From Deinococcus sp. (GTDB lineage Bacteria; Deinococcota; Deinococci; Deinococcales; Deinococcaceae): a stretch of 7,976 bases of DNA. This document shows positions 1 through 5,183 of this stretch, in pieces (the stretch's first letter is position 1; every line of letters starts with the position of its first letter). The notes beneath the pieces were generated by a model that made no database searches, was not told the DNA's origin, and saw nothing but the letters and a program-made list of their open reading frames with translations. Both the position numbers and the translations under genes were made by a program. Where the stretch lies: positions 1-7,976 of the forward strand of contig JANXWI010000464.1 in NCBI GenBank assembly GCA_025351205.1. Reading direction: 5' to 3'.

Positions 1-176
1 TCCAGCTCCCGGCTCAGGTTGGCGAGCTTGCCGGCCTTCTTGCGCACCTGCAAGGTGTGCCCGTCCATGATGGCCACGCCCGCCGAGTCGTAGCCCCGGT
101 ATTCCAGCTTGGCCAGCCCCGAGAGCAGCACCTCCTGGGCGCTGCGTGTTCCGATGTATCCGACAATTCCGCACAT
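1..176 (-). CDS. glmS: GlmS, glucosamine-fructose-6-phosphate aminotransferase, N-terminal part (truncated by window edge)
   Basis: GlmS makes glucosamine-6-phosphate from fructose-6-phosphate and glutamine, the first committed step toward UDP-GlcNAc and peptidoglycan. Only the first 58 codons are in the window. The protein begins MCGIVGYIG, where Cys2 becomes the N-terminal nucleophile of the class II glutamine amidotransferase domain after Met removal. It continues with the family block EYRGYDSAG at residues 25-33, a glutaminase-domain signature. The start is secure: an AGGAG Shine-Dalgarno (186-182) sits 5 nt before the ATG, and the Cys must directly follow Met. The long untranslated region before it folds as a glmS ribozyme, so the identity of gene and leader support each other. 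The isomerase domains lie outside the window. Confidence 0.96.
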   Translation of the reverse strand, partial: MCGIVGYIGTRSAQEVLLSGLAKLEYRGYDSAGVAIMDGHTLQVRKKAGKLANLSREL

Positions 177-181
177 AGTGA

Positions 182-186
182 CTCCT
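182..186 (-). promoter_or_regulatory. Ribosome binding site of glmS
   Basis: AGGAG on the minus strand, 5 nt before the glmS ATG. It is one of the few clear Shine-Dalgarno sites in this window and lies well downstream of the ribozyme core. Confidence 0.85.
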
Positions 187-277
187 GGCGGGCAGCAGGC
201 GAAACCAGGCCCGTGCAGCGTTCAGCACGAACGAGACAAGGAACCAGCCTGGGCCATTACCGCCCTCTTTTCGCCGC

Positions 278-457
278 GCGGCGCTGTTGTCTCCGGGTCA
301 CCCCGTCCTTTCAGCGCCGCTTGAATGCAGGGTGGTGTCCAACCTGCATTCCGGGAGGGTCCGGCCTGACCCTGAAGGCATCCGCAGAACGTCCGATGAC
401 CTTCACCTCGTCTCCCGTCCCGTGCCGTGGTGCTCAGTACCGGGCGGGCCTTGCGCT
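278..457 (-). ncRNA. glmS-type self-cleaving ribozyme in the glmS leader
   Basis: Read on the minus strand, this leader follows the order of glmS ribozyme elements. The predicted cleavage site is A457|G456 in AAGCGCAAGG (consensus A|GCGCCwGG). Next is P1, two CCCG/CGGG blocks (448-441 with 422-414) around one bulged A. The conserved GACGAGG follows at 412-406. P2 pairs UGAAGG (405-400) with CCUUCA (378-373). Between the P2 strands are AUCGG and UGCGGAUG, matching the family's AUCGA and GGCGG(A/G)UG. Three hairpins follow: P3-like (372-368 with 361-357), an extra 9-bp stem (351-343 with 331-323), and a P4-like 9-bp stem (320-312 with 286-278) enclosing a CGGG-GUGA-CCCG hairpin with a GNRA tetraloop. 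Known members cleave when glucosamine-6-phosphate binds, which lowers glmS expression. The call rests on conserved core motifs plus position; the P3.1 pseudoknot partner was not resolved, and the 3' boundary is approximate. Confidence 0.85.
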
Positions 458-490
458 TCCCTGAGCGGGTGTATTGGGTACACAAACGCT

Positions 491-916
491 CTAACAAGAA
501 GTGTAGCAAGTTTCGGGCGGGGTCAGGAGTGACACGCTCAGGTGAGTACCGAAGATGATCCGATCAGAAATAAAACGGGATGAGGAAAAAACGGGATGAG
601 GAAAGTACGTCGCCACGGCCCCGGCGACCATGCCCAGCGCCGCAGAGAGCAGACCCCTTGACCACAGGGCCTTTCTCAGGAACATGTAGACCAGCCGACC
701 GACGGTTCCCAGCGAAGCTGCGCCGTATGACAGTGCGATGTAGCCATAAATTGAGCTTTGGGCGTCCTGTCCAGCAGTCCTGATCTGACCCAACTGATGG
801 TGGATCACAACCGTCAGGGCCGCCACGAGCAGAGCGCCGCCTACCGAGAAGGGCCGCACGATCAACCTCAATCCTCTGACCAAGACAGGGTGCGGGGCGG
901 AATGCCGACTGCTCAA
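491..916 (-). CDS. Small hypothetical membrane protein, C-terminus probably frameshifted
   Basis: The family is not recognised. The 141-residue product shows three hydrophobic segments, roughly residues 25-38, 59-80 and 88-105, with short charged loops such as RLVYMFLRKALWSR. The start taken here is a TTG that overlaps the stop of the upstream hydratase gene as TTGA, which suggests translational coupling. A second in-frame TTG at 865, with AGAGGA 6 nt before it, would remove 17 mostly polar residues and may be the true start. A 16-bp tandem duplication at 572-604 changes frame inside the gene. Without one unit, the reading frame would run through PVLFLIGSSSVLT and stop at 538, giving about 120 residues and leaving the glmS promoter clear of coding sequence. 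The present tail after about residue 109 is therefore probably not ancestral. Confidence 0.55.
   Translation of the reverse strand: MSSRHSAPHPVLVRGLRLIVRPFSVGGALLVAALTVVIHHQLGQIRTAGQDAQSSIYGYIALSYGAASLGTVGRLVYMFLRKALWSRGLLSAALGMVAGAVATYFPHPVFSSSRFISDRIIFGTHLSVSLLTPPETCYTSC
500..508 (-). promoter_or_regulatory. Extended -10 promoter candidate for glmS
   Basis: The minus strand reads TGC-TACACT, an extended -10 (TGn plus TAnnnT). Transcription would start near 493, about 36 nt before the predicted ribozyme cleavage site, a suitable distance. No good -35 is visible; CTGACC lies 15 nt upstream, slightly too close. The same TGC-TAnnnT form occurs before four other genes in this window. Confidence 0.5.
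572..604. repeat. 16-bp-period tandem duplication inside the membrane-protein gene
   Basis: The 17-base string AAAACGGGATGAGGAAA occurs at 572-588 and again at 588-604, a period of 16 bp. As 16 is not a multiple of three, the extra unit shifts the reading frame of the minus-strand gene that spans it. The run of six A between the units suggests replication slippage. Confidence 0.9.
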
Positions 917-1701
917 CTGCGCCAGTCCGGTTCCCGCTTCTCCAGAAAAGCCGCCACGCCTTCCTTCAGATCATGGGTGGTGCGGGTCCAGGCGTTCATG
1001 CCCACGGCGTAGCGCAGGCCCTCCGCCAGCCCCATGCCCGGCAGCAGGCTGAGCATCTCGCGGGTGCTGGCCAGGGCCGTGCTGCTCGCCCCCGCGATTT
1101 CGGCGGCCAGTTCCAGCGCCCGCGCCTCGGCCTGACCGTCCGGCACCACCTCGTTGACCAGGCCCATACGCTGCGCCTCGCCCGCAGTCACCAGCCGCCC
1201 GGTGAGCAGCAGTTCGCGGGCGTGTTTCTCGCCCACGCAGCGCAGCAGAAACACCATGACGATGGCCGCCACGAAGCCCAGCCGCACCTCGGTGTAGCCG
1301 AGGCGTGCCCCCTCTCCGGCCACCACCAGGTCACAGGCCGAGGCCAGCCCCGCGCCGCCCGCCACCGCCGCGCCCTCGACGGCGGCCACCACGGGTTTAG
1401 GGCCGGTGTAGATCAGGTGCAGCAGGTCGGCCAGCCGCTGCGAATCGGCCTTGTTGGCCTCGCTGCTCAATACGCCCAGTTCCCGCAGGGCCTTAAGGTC
1501 AGCCCCGGAGCTGAACGCCCTGCCCGCGCCGCACAGCACGATGCAGCGCACGCCCTGGTCGGTCTGGGCGCTCTCCAACTCGGCGTGCAGGGCCGCCACC
1601 ATCTCGGTGTTCAGGGCGTTGCGGGCGTCGGGGCGGTTCAGGCGCAGCAGCAGCAGCGGGCCGCGCCGCTCGCTCAGCACGGCGGAAGGTGAGCTGGACA
1701 T
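913..1701 (-). CDS. Enoyl-CoA hydratase/isomerase (crotonase) family protein
   Basis: This is a 262-residue crotonase-fold enzyme acting on an acyl-CoA thioester, of the usual single-domain length. The oxyanion-hole blocks are visible: FSSGADL (residues 63-69, backbone NH of Ala67) and VAGGAGLASACD (113-124, Gly115). By motif alignment with rat mitochondrial hydratase, the acid Glu164 is kept as Glu138 in YTEVRLG, but the Glu144 position is Gly118. The segment EVRLGFVAAIVMVFLLRCVG recalls methylglutaconyl-CoA hydratase-like (LiuC) sequences more than beta-oxidation hydratases; that is only an impression, so the exact reaction is left open. No Shine-Dalgarno is seen. A TAGCAT hexamer 6 nt before the ATG points to a leaderless mRNA. 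The stop overlaps the next gene's TTG start. Confidence 0.9.
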   Translation of the reverse strand: MSSSPSAVLSERRGPLLLLRLNRPDARNALNTEMVAALHAELESAQTDQGVRCIVLCGAGRAFSSGADLKALRELGVLSSEANKADSQRLADLLHLIYTGPKPVVAAVEGAAVAGGAGLASACDLVVAGEGARLGYTEVRLGFVAAIVMVFLLRCVGEKHARELLLTGRLVTAGEAQRMGLVNEVVPDGQAEARALELAAEIAGASSTALASTREMLSLLPGMGLAEGLRYAVGMNAWTRTTHDLKEGVAAFLEKREPDWRS

Positions 1702-1707
1702 GCCCGG

Positions 1708-1716
1708 ATGCTAGCA
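1708..1716 (-). promoter_or_regulatory. Extended -10 of a leaderless promoter for the crotonase-family gene
   Basis: The minus strand reads TGC-TAGCAT, ending 6 nt before the ATG at 1701. Transcription would begin at or next to the A of the start codon. This agrees with the lack of a Shine-Dalgarno. No -35 is recognisable. Confidence 0.55.
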
Positions 1717-1795
1717 AGCGCAGGGGGCGGGGCGCTCACCGCCTGAAAAGATAGGGATTCGATCAGAATGGACAGCACATGCCCGGCGGCGGCTC

Positions 1796-1804
1796 TGGTA
1801 CAGT
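1796..1804 (+). promoter_or_regulatory. Extended -10 promoter candidate for the FmdB-like/protease operon
   Basis: TGG-TACAGT on the plus strand is a TGn extended -10. It implies transcription from about 1811 and a leader of some 54 nt before the ATG at 1866. No convincing -35 is seen. It lies back to back with the crotonase-gene promoter in the 1702-1850 divergent region. Confidence 0.4.
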
Positions 1805-1865
1805 CTGTAACTGGAGAGTCGCGCTCTGAAACAACCAGAACCCGGTCTTCATGGAGCCTCCTGAA

Positions 1866-2297
1866 ATGCCCACATACGAATACAAGAACATAGAAACCGG
1901 CGAACTCTACGAATTCAAGCAGAGCATGCGCGACGACGCGCTGACCCATCATCCGGATACCGGGGCGGCCATCAAGCGCATCGTGTCCATGCCCGGCATC
2001 GCCTTCAAGGGCAGCGGGTTCTACGCCAACGACTCGCGGGCCAGCAGCCGCAGCGCCGCCTCGAAGGCAGGCGGCTCCGAATCTGGCCGGTCTGAATCTG
2101 GCGGGTCGGATGCCGGAAGCTCAGGAGCTGGCGGCTCTGATTCTGCGAAGTCGGGAACCGGCAGTTCCGAATCCGGCTCATCGGGGAGCGCCATGTCCGG
2201 CACAGACAAAGGCAGCACGGACAAAAGCGGCACGGGCAAATCATCCGACAAAGCCACGGGCAGCGCCAGCACGGCGGCCAGCAAGAGTACCGGGTGA
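1866..2297 (+). CDS. FmdB-like protein lacking the zinc-ribbon cysteines, with a Ser/Gly-rich tail
   Basis: The N-terminal 58 residues align by eye with the FmdB family (MPTYEYKC..CG…CP.CGG…KR…GFKGSGFY). Here they read MPTYEYKN, THHPDTGAAIKR and GIAFKGSGFYANDSR, so all four zinc-binding cysteines are absent. Metal binding by a CxxC ribbon is therefore excluded, and a role as a regulator, sometimes suggested for FmdB proteins, is unsupported here. Residues from about 60 to the end (143) are a low-complexity tail of SESG, SDAG, SGTG and SDK units, likely disordered. The ATG at 1866 is preferred over the one at 1851: it begins at the family's conserved MPTYEYK, and GGAG (1853-1856) lies 9 nt before it. 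The stop overlaps the protease start by 4 nt (GTGA), so the two genes form one coupled unit. Confidence 0.82.
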   Translation: MPTYEYKNIETGELYEFKQSMRDDALTHHPDTGAAIKRIVSMPGIAFKGSGFYANDSRASSRSAASKAGGSESGRSESGGSDAGSSGAGGSDSAKSGTGSSESGSSGSAMSGTDKGSTDKSGTGKSSDKATGSASTAASKSTG

Positions 2298-3448
2298 GCG
2301 AACCCGCTTTGCCCAGGAAGAAACAGGCCCGCAGCCCGGTCAGGGGCCACTCTGCCATCAATCGTCTGCTGCTCGCCGCTTCACTGCTGCTGGCTGGCCT
2401 GGGCGGCGCGTACCTGAGTGGGCGCGTCATGGCCCAGCGGGCGCTGGTGACCACCGACGAGATCAACACCGTCGAGGTGAGCCAGAAAGCGCTGCCGGCA
2501 CTGGTGCGGGTGGACGTGCGGATCAAGAAAGACCAGCTCCAGCCGGGCGAGGATCCCAACGACGTGGGCAGCGGCTTTTTTTACAAGTCCAACCTGATCG
2601 TGACCAATTACCACGTGGTGCAGTTTCAGGAGTCGCTGAGCGTCGTGATGTACGACGGCAAGCGGGTCAATGCCACCGTGGAAGGGGTAGACCCCGGCAT
2701 CGACATCGCCATTTTGAAGGTGGCGGGCGTCACGGCCCCCAGGACCCTGGCCTTTGGAGACAGCGCGCGTCTGATTCCGGGGCAGAAGATGATCGTGCTG
2801 GGCACGCCTCTGAAGTACAACAACTTCGTGTCTACCGGCGTGTTCAGCGCCACCACCCGTGACCTTGGGCAGCGGGCCGACGGCCTGGGCCAGGAGATCG
2901 GGCAGTACGGCCTGACCACCGCCAGCATCCAGGGCGGGTCCTCGGGCGGCCCAGTGCTCGACTCGCGCGGAACGGTGGTGGGCGTGGCCGACGCCAACGC
3001 CAGCAGCAACACCCTGGTCCCGGGCGTGATCGGGGCCTTCATTCCCAGCGAACTGGTGTCGCAGTCGCTGTCCGACCTGGAAAAGATCGGGGTTCCGCAG
3101 CGCGGCACACTGGGGGTGACCCTGGTGGACCTCGACAACCTGGACCCGGCCCTGCGGCAACTCGCGGGCCTGACCAGCAACCAGGGTGCCCTGGTCGATG
3201 AGGTTCCCGCCGGAACTGCTGGAGCCAGGAGCGGTCTGCGCGGGTCGCTGCGCAACAACAAGGGGCAGCTGCTCTCGCCGCTGGGCGACGTGGTGGTGGC
3301 CGTGGACGGCAAGCGCGTCACCAACAGCTACGACCTGATCCGGGCGGTGGCCCTCAAGCGGCCCGGTCAGGCGGTGGCCCTGAAGGTCTGGCGCAACCGC
3401 AAGGAGGCCACCGTGAGCGTGACGCTGCTGAAACGCACTCTGCAATAG
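2294..3448 (+). CDS. HtrA/DegP-like membrane-anchored serine protease (S1C) with one PDZ domain
   Basis: The 384-residue product has a basic N-terminus (PRKKQARSPVRGH), one hydrophobic anchor at residues 25-41, then a trypsin-like domain facing the cell envelope. The catalytic triad is visible as His107 in TNYHVV, Asp137 in DIAILKV and Ser217 in GGSSGGPV (usual HtrA form GNSGGPL). A PDZ domain fills about 268-380, including GTLGVTL, GAGS-like ARSGLRG, LGDVVVAVDGKRV and the closing VALKVWRNRK. Such proteases degrade or refold damaged envelope proteins. The start is GTG, sharing GTGA with the stop of the FmdB-like gene, so translation depends on the upstream gene. The 3' end lies only 7 bp from the convergent gene's stop, and I see no terminator between them. 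Confidence 0.93.
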   Translation: MSEPALPRKKQARSPVRGHSAINRLLLAASLLLAGLGGAYLSGRVMAQRALVTTDEINTVEVSQKALPALVRVDVRIKKDQLQPGEDPNDVGSGFFYKSNLIVTNYHVVQFQESLSVVMYDGKRVNATVEGVDPGIDIAILKVAGVTAPRTLAFGDSARLIPGQKMIVLGTPLKYNNFVSTGVFSATTRDLGQRADGLGQEIGQYGLTTASIQGGSSGGPVLDSRGTVVGVADANASSNTLVPGVIGAFIPSELVSQSLSDLEKIGVPQRGTLGVTLVDLDNLDPALRQLAGLTSNQGALVDEVPAGTAGARSGLRGSLRNNKGQLLSPLGDVVVAVDGKRVTNSYDLIRAVALKRPGQAVALKVWRNRKEATVSVTLLKRTLQ

Positions 3449-3455
3449 CAAGAGT

Positions 3456-4061
3456 TCAGTCCCAGAAGTTGAAGATCACGTCGCCCAGGCGCTCGGGCTT
3501 CCAGTACAGGAACTGGGCCAACTCTTCCGGTCCGAGCGCCCTGAGCGCCTCCAGGGTGGGGGCCTGCTCAAGCTGGTCGGGGGCCAGGAACCTGAAATCG
3601 GAGCAGGCGTGAACAGCGCCTCGCAGTTCGGCAGGGTCCAAAAACGGCCCTTCCATCCAGGCGGGGCGCTGCGCCACTGCTGCCAGCCACGGGTGGTAGG
3701 CGTTGCAGAGGACAACACACGCACCAGATCTGATACAGATTCCGCTAAATTCCGTAACACCCGTAAAAGCGCCGGGTGTTCCTCCATACCGCAGAATCCG
3801 TACTTTTCCTGCTCCCGTTGGTCGAATTGATTCCGCAAACCACACGGAATCAATCGGAATCCGTATGAGATCAAGCTCCGCCACGTGAAAATTCGGGGTG
3901 ACCTGACCCTCGCAGCTGGTGACCGCCACCACCCGTCCGTGCAGTTGCCTGGCAGCGGCGTGACACACAGCCCTGAACGCCCTGAACGATGTATCGGGCG
4001 TATACGGCGAATCGTCTGGAGCGAACCCCGTGATTCCTTTTGGCAAGATGAGCGGCGGCAT
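3456..4061 (-). CDS. Unrecognised conserved-looking protein carrying an in-frame repeat insertion
   Basis: I cannot assign a family with confidence. The product has no signal peptide or membrane segment. The N-terminal part (PPLILPKGITGFAPDDSP to PNFHVAELDL) and the C-terminal part (VVLCNAYHPWLAAV, FLDPAELRGAV, ALGPEELAQFLYWKP, DVIFNFWD) both look like genuine protein. About 45 residues between them (RIPIDSVWFAES to FSGICI) are encoded entirely by a repeat element found again near 4681, so this linker is very probably acquired. The ATG at 4061 is chosen. A TTG at 4085, preceded by GGTGA at 4 nt, would add eight residues and sit 12 bp after the stress-protein stop. Both starts fit co-transcription with that upstream gene. 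Confidence 0.7.
   Translation of the reverse strand: MPPLILPKGITGFAPDDSPYTPDTSFRAFRAVCHAAARQLHGRVVAVTSCEGQVTPNFHVAELDLIRIPIDSVWFAESIRPTGAGKVRILRYGGTPGAFTGVTEFSGICIRSGACVVLCNAYHPWLAAVAQRPAWMEGPFLDPAELRGAVHACSDFRFLAPDQLEQAPTLEALRALGPEELAQFLYWKPERLGDVIFNFWD
3733..3866. repeat. Structured small repeat element, copy A (inside a coding region)
   Basis: About 134 bp, related to copy B at 4681. Its ends are near-perfect inverted repeats (ATACAGATTCCG and CGGAATCCGTAT, one mismatch). It holds two perfect hairpins: AACACCCG/CGGGTGTT (3756-3763 with 3773-3780) and ATTGATTCCG/CGGAATCAAT (3826-3835 with 3845-3854). AGATC flanks it on both sides (3726-3730 and 3868-3872), a possible target duplication. 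It has no coding capacity of its own, so it resembles a MITE or the small noncoding repeats reported in Deinococcus genomes. Confidence 0.8.
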
Positions 4062-4097
4062 GCTCTGGAACGCAGAATACCGCAACCAGTCACCGGG

Positions 4098-4532
4098 CTA
4101 TTTGTGCGGCACGATCAGCACCGGAATCCCGCTGTGCCGGAACACCTGCTCGGCCACCGACCCCATGAAGAAGTGGGCCAGTGCGCCCTGTGGGTGGCTT
4201 CCCACCACGATCAGGTCCGCTCCCCACTGCCTCGCTGCCTGAACCAGCGTCTGGGCCGGTTCGCCCAGCACGATCTCCTCTTCCTCACCCTCCAGGGCCA
4301 GAGTGTCGAGTTGCCGCTCGTCTCCGGCAGAGAGCGCGGTGAGCACCTCGGCGCTGGGCATTACCGGGGAAATGCCGCCGGTGGACAGGTCGGGCACCGA
4401 CCCGGCGCGGGCATCCACCACGTGAATCAGTTTCAGCCGCGCCCCCGGAAAGCGGCTGCGGGCCAGCTCCAGCGCGGCCTGGGCACTGTCCGAAAAATCG
4501 ATGCCGACGGCAATTTTCATGAAGGTGGTCAT
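4098..4532 (-). CDS. Universal stress protein (UspA family)
   Basis: A single 144-residue Usp domain of standard length, expected to be cytoplasmic and often dimeric, with a Rossmann-like nucleotide fold. The N-terminal strand KIAVGIDFSDSAQAALELA and the C-terminal VVGSHPQGALAHFFMGSVAEQV followed by HSGIPVLIVP are typical. The ATP-binding form G-2x-G-9x-G-(S/T) is only partly kept: the second Gly is Pro (GSHP), while the closing GS is present, so ATP binding is uncertain. ATG at 4532 is used, and the ATG four codons later (MKIAVGID) is also possible. There is no Shine-Dalgarno at either; TAGGCT 6 nt before the first ATG suggests a leaderless mRNA, which favours the first start. The gene lies directly upstream of the repeat-bearing hypothetical gene. 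Confidence 0.92.
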   Translation of the reverse strand: MTTFMKIAVGIDFSDSAQAALELARSRFPGARLKLIHVVDARAGSVPDLSTGGISPVMPSAEVLTALSAGDERQLDTLALEGEEEEIVLGEPAQTLVQAARQWGADLIVVGSHPQGALAHFFMGSVAEQVFRHSGIPVLIVPHK

Positions 4533-4538
4533 GGGCCG

Positions 4539-4544
4539 AGCCTA
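4539..4544 (-). promoter_or_regulatory. -10 hexamer of a probable leaderless promoter for the stress-protein gene
   Basis: TAGGCT on the minus strand ends 6 nt before the ATG at 4532, the same spacing as at two other starts in this window. There is no TGn extension and no visible -35, so support is positional only. Confidence 0.4.
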
Positions 4545-4623
4545 TACCCGGCAGCACCTCGGGGCTGGGCAGATCAAGGAAACACCAATGTCGCAGCAGA
4601 CAGGTCTTCACCTGAATCAAGAG

Positions 4624-4660
4624 AAAGCCGCCGACCCTGTGATGTAAGGTCTGCGGCTTT
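4624..4660 (-). terminator. Hairpin terminator downstream of rpoZ
   Basis: AAAGCCGC (4624-4631) and GCGGCTTT (4653-4660) form an 8-bp stem, extended after one mismatch by GACC/GGTC. On the minus strand the 3' arm runs into TTTCTCTT, a modest T tract. It lies in the 351-bp gene-free stretch 4533-4883 and would end transcripts arriving from rpoZ before the stress-protein promoter. The symmetric A/T ends would allow some bidirectional action, but the plus strand has no T run after the stem. Confidence 0.65.
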
Positions 4661-4680
4661 CATGTTCGTCAGATCAGTTT

Positions 4681-4881
4681 ATACGGATTCTGTTCTATGA
4701 CGTAACGCTCATAAAAGCGCCGAGCGTTCCTCCATGCCGCAGAATCCGTATCTATTCCTACTCCCGCTTCTTGGCGTGGACAGCGCCCATGAGGACGCTA
4801 CGCCGCTTCTTGGCGTGGACAGCGCCCATGAGGACGCTACGCCGCTTGGTCGGATGGATTCCGAACACAGCACGGAATGGG
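4681..4881. repeat. Structured small repeat element, copy B (3' flank of rpoZ)
   Basis: Positions 4681-4766 match copy A (3733-3817) with scattered substitutions and one indel, and the block GGTCGGATGGATTCCG to CACGGAAT matches its right half. The left half is a perfect 12-bp inverted repeat (ATACGGATTCTG 4681-4692, CAGAATCCGTAT 4740-4751) around a perfect 7-bp hairpin AACGCTC/GAGCGTT (4704-4710 with 4722-4728). Unlike copy A, it carries a 78-bp insertion of two 39-bp tandem units and lacks the terminal CGGAATCCGTAT. GATCAGT occurs on both sides (4672-4678 and 4882-4888). An open frame of 62 codons across it is judged incidental. Confidence 0.75.
4764..4841. repeat. Two perfect 39-bp tandem units within repeat copy B
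   Basis: Positions 4764-4802 and 4803-4841 are identical over 39 bp, and six more bases of a third unit follow. Each unit can fold as a hairpin: GGCGT and ACGCC outside, AGCG and CGCT inside, with a GGAC bulge and a 10-nt loop. Copy A lacks these units exactly at this point (CTCCCG joins TTGGTCG directly), so they were inserted or amplified here. Confidence 0.9.
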
Positions 4882-4883
4882 GA

Positions 4884-5183
4884 TCAGTCGCGTTCACGCT
4901 CGCGCTCGGCGTTCAGCTGGGCCTGAAGCTGGGCCTGCCGCTGGCGCTGGTAGTCCTGAAGAAAACGGTCCTCGTCCATCATGTTCTGACCGATCTTGAG
5001 CTTTCCGGTGGCCAGTTCGCGCATCGACTGGGTGACCAGGTTGCGGGTCCTGGCCTTCACGTCGGTGGGCAGGGTGCTGGGCGCGCCGCTGCGCAGCTGG
5101 ATGGCCCGCTTGGCGACCACCACCGAGAGGCGGTACTTGCTGTCGGTCATGGAAAGCAGCTTGTCGATATCTTTTTCGGCCAT
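4884..5183 (-). CDS. rpoZ: RNA polymerase omega subunit
   Basis: The 99-residue protein matches Thermus/Deinococcus-type omega: MAEKDIDKLLSMTDSKYRLSVV at the start, VVAKRAIQLRSG as the conserved omega helix, then MRELATGKLKIGQN. The last 25 residues are a Gln/Arg/Glu-rich helix (DYQRQRQAQLQAQLNAERERERD), likely solvent-exposed. Omega binds the beta' subunit and aids its folding and core assembly in the cytoplasm. Start ATG at 5183: the minus strand has AAGGGG (5198-5193) 9 nt before it. The gene stands alone, with its own promoter about 90 bp upstream. Its stop lies inside a 7-bp direct repeat (GATCAGT) that flanks a repeat element, so the insertion appears to have left the stop codon intact. 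Confidence 0.94.
   Translation of the reverse strand: MAEKDIDKLLSMTDSKYRLSVVVAKRAIQLRSGAPSTLPTDVKARTRNLVTQSMRELATGKLKIGQNMMDEDRFLQDYQRQRQAQLQAQLNAERERERD

Noticed and set aside
973..1692. Long plus-strand open frame opposite the crotonase gene
   Set aside because: Its composition (His, Gln, Ala, Gly) is that of an antisense shadow, while the minus-strand gene has clear family motifs.
2085..2290. GAATCTGG-like short repeats in the tail of the FmdB-like gene
   Set aside because: These simply encode the Ser/Gly-rich tail. Spacing is irregular and there is no sign of a CRISPR array or separate element.
2381..3451. Long minus-strand open frame opposite the protease gene
   Set aside because: It is antisense to a gene with a full catalytic triad, is His/Gln-rich, and is typical of a high-GC shadow frame.
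3476..4093. Second minus-strand frame over the hypothetical gene (about 205 codons)
   Set aside because: Its sequence after the repeat is Pro/Ser/Arg/Trp-rich and shadow-like, whereas the other frame gives natural blocks such as VVLCNAYHPWLA and FNFWD. The frame change expected from a 142-bp insertion made me consider it, but composition favours the annotated frame.
4709..4897. Minus-strand open frame of 62 codons across the repeat near rpoZ
   Set aside because: It lies almost wholly inside repeat copy B, and its inner residues are the 39-bp tandem units translated. There is no Shine-Dalgarno or conserved start, and its 5' end overlaps the rpoZ 3' end.
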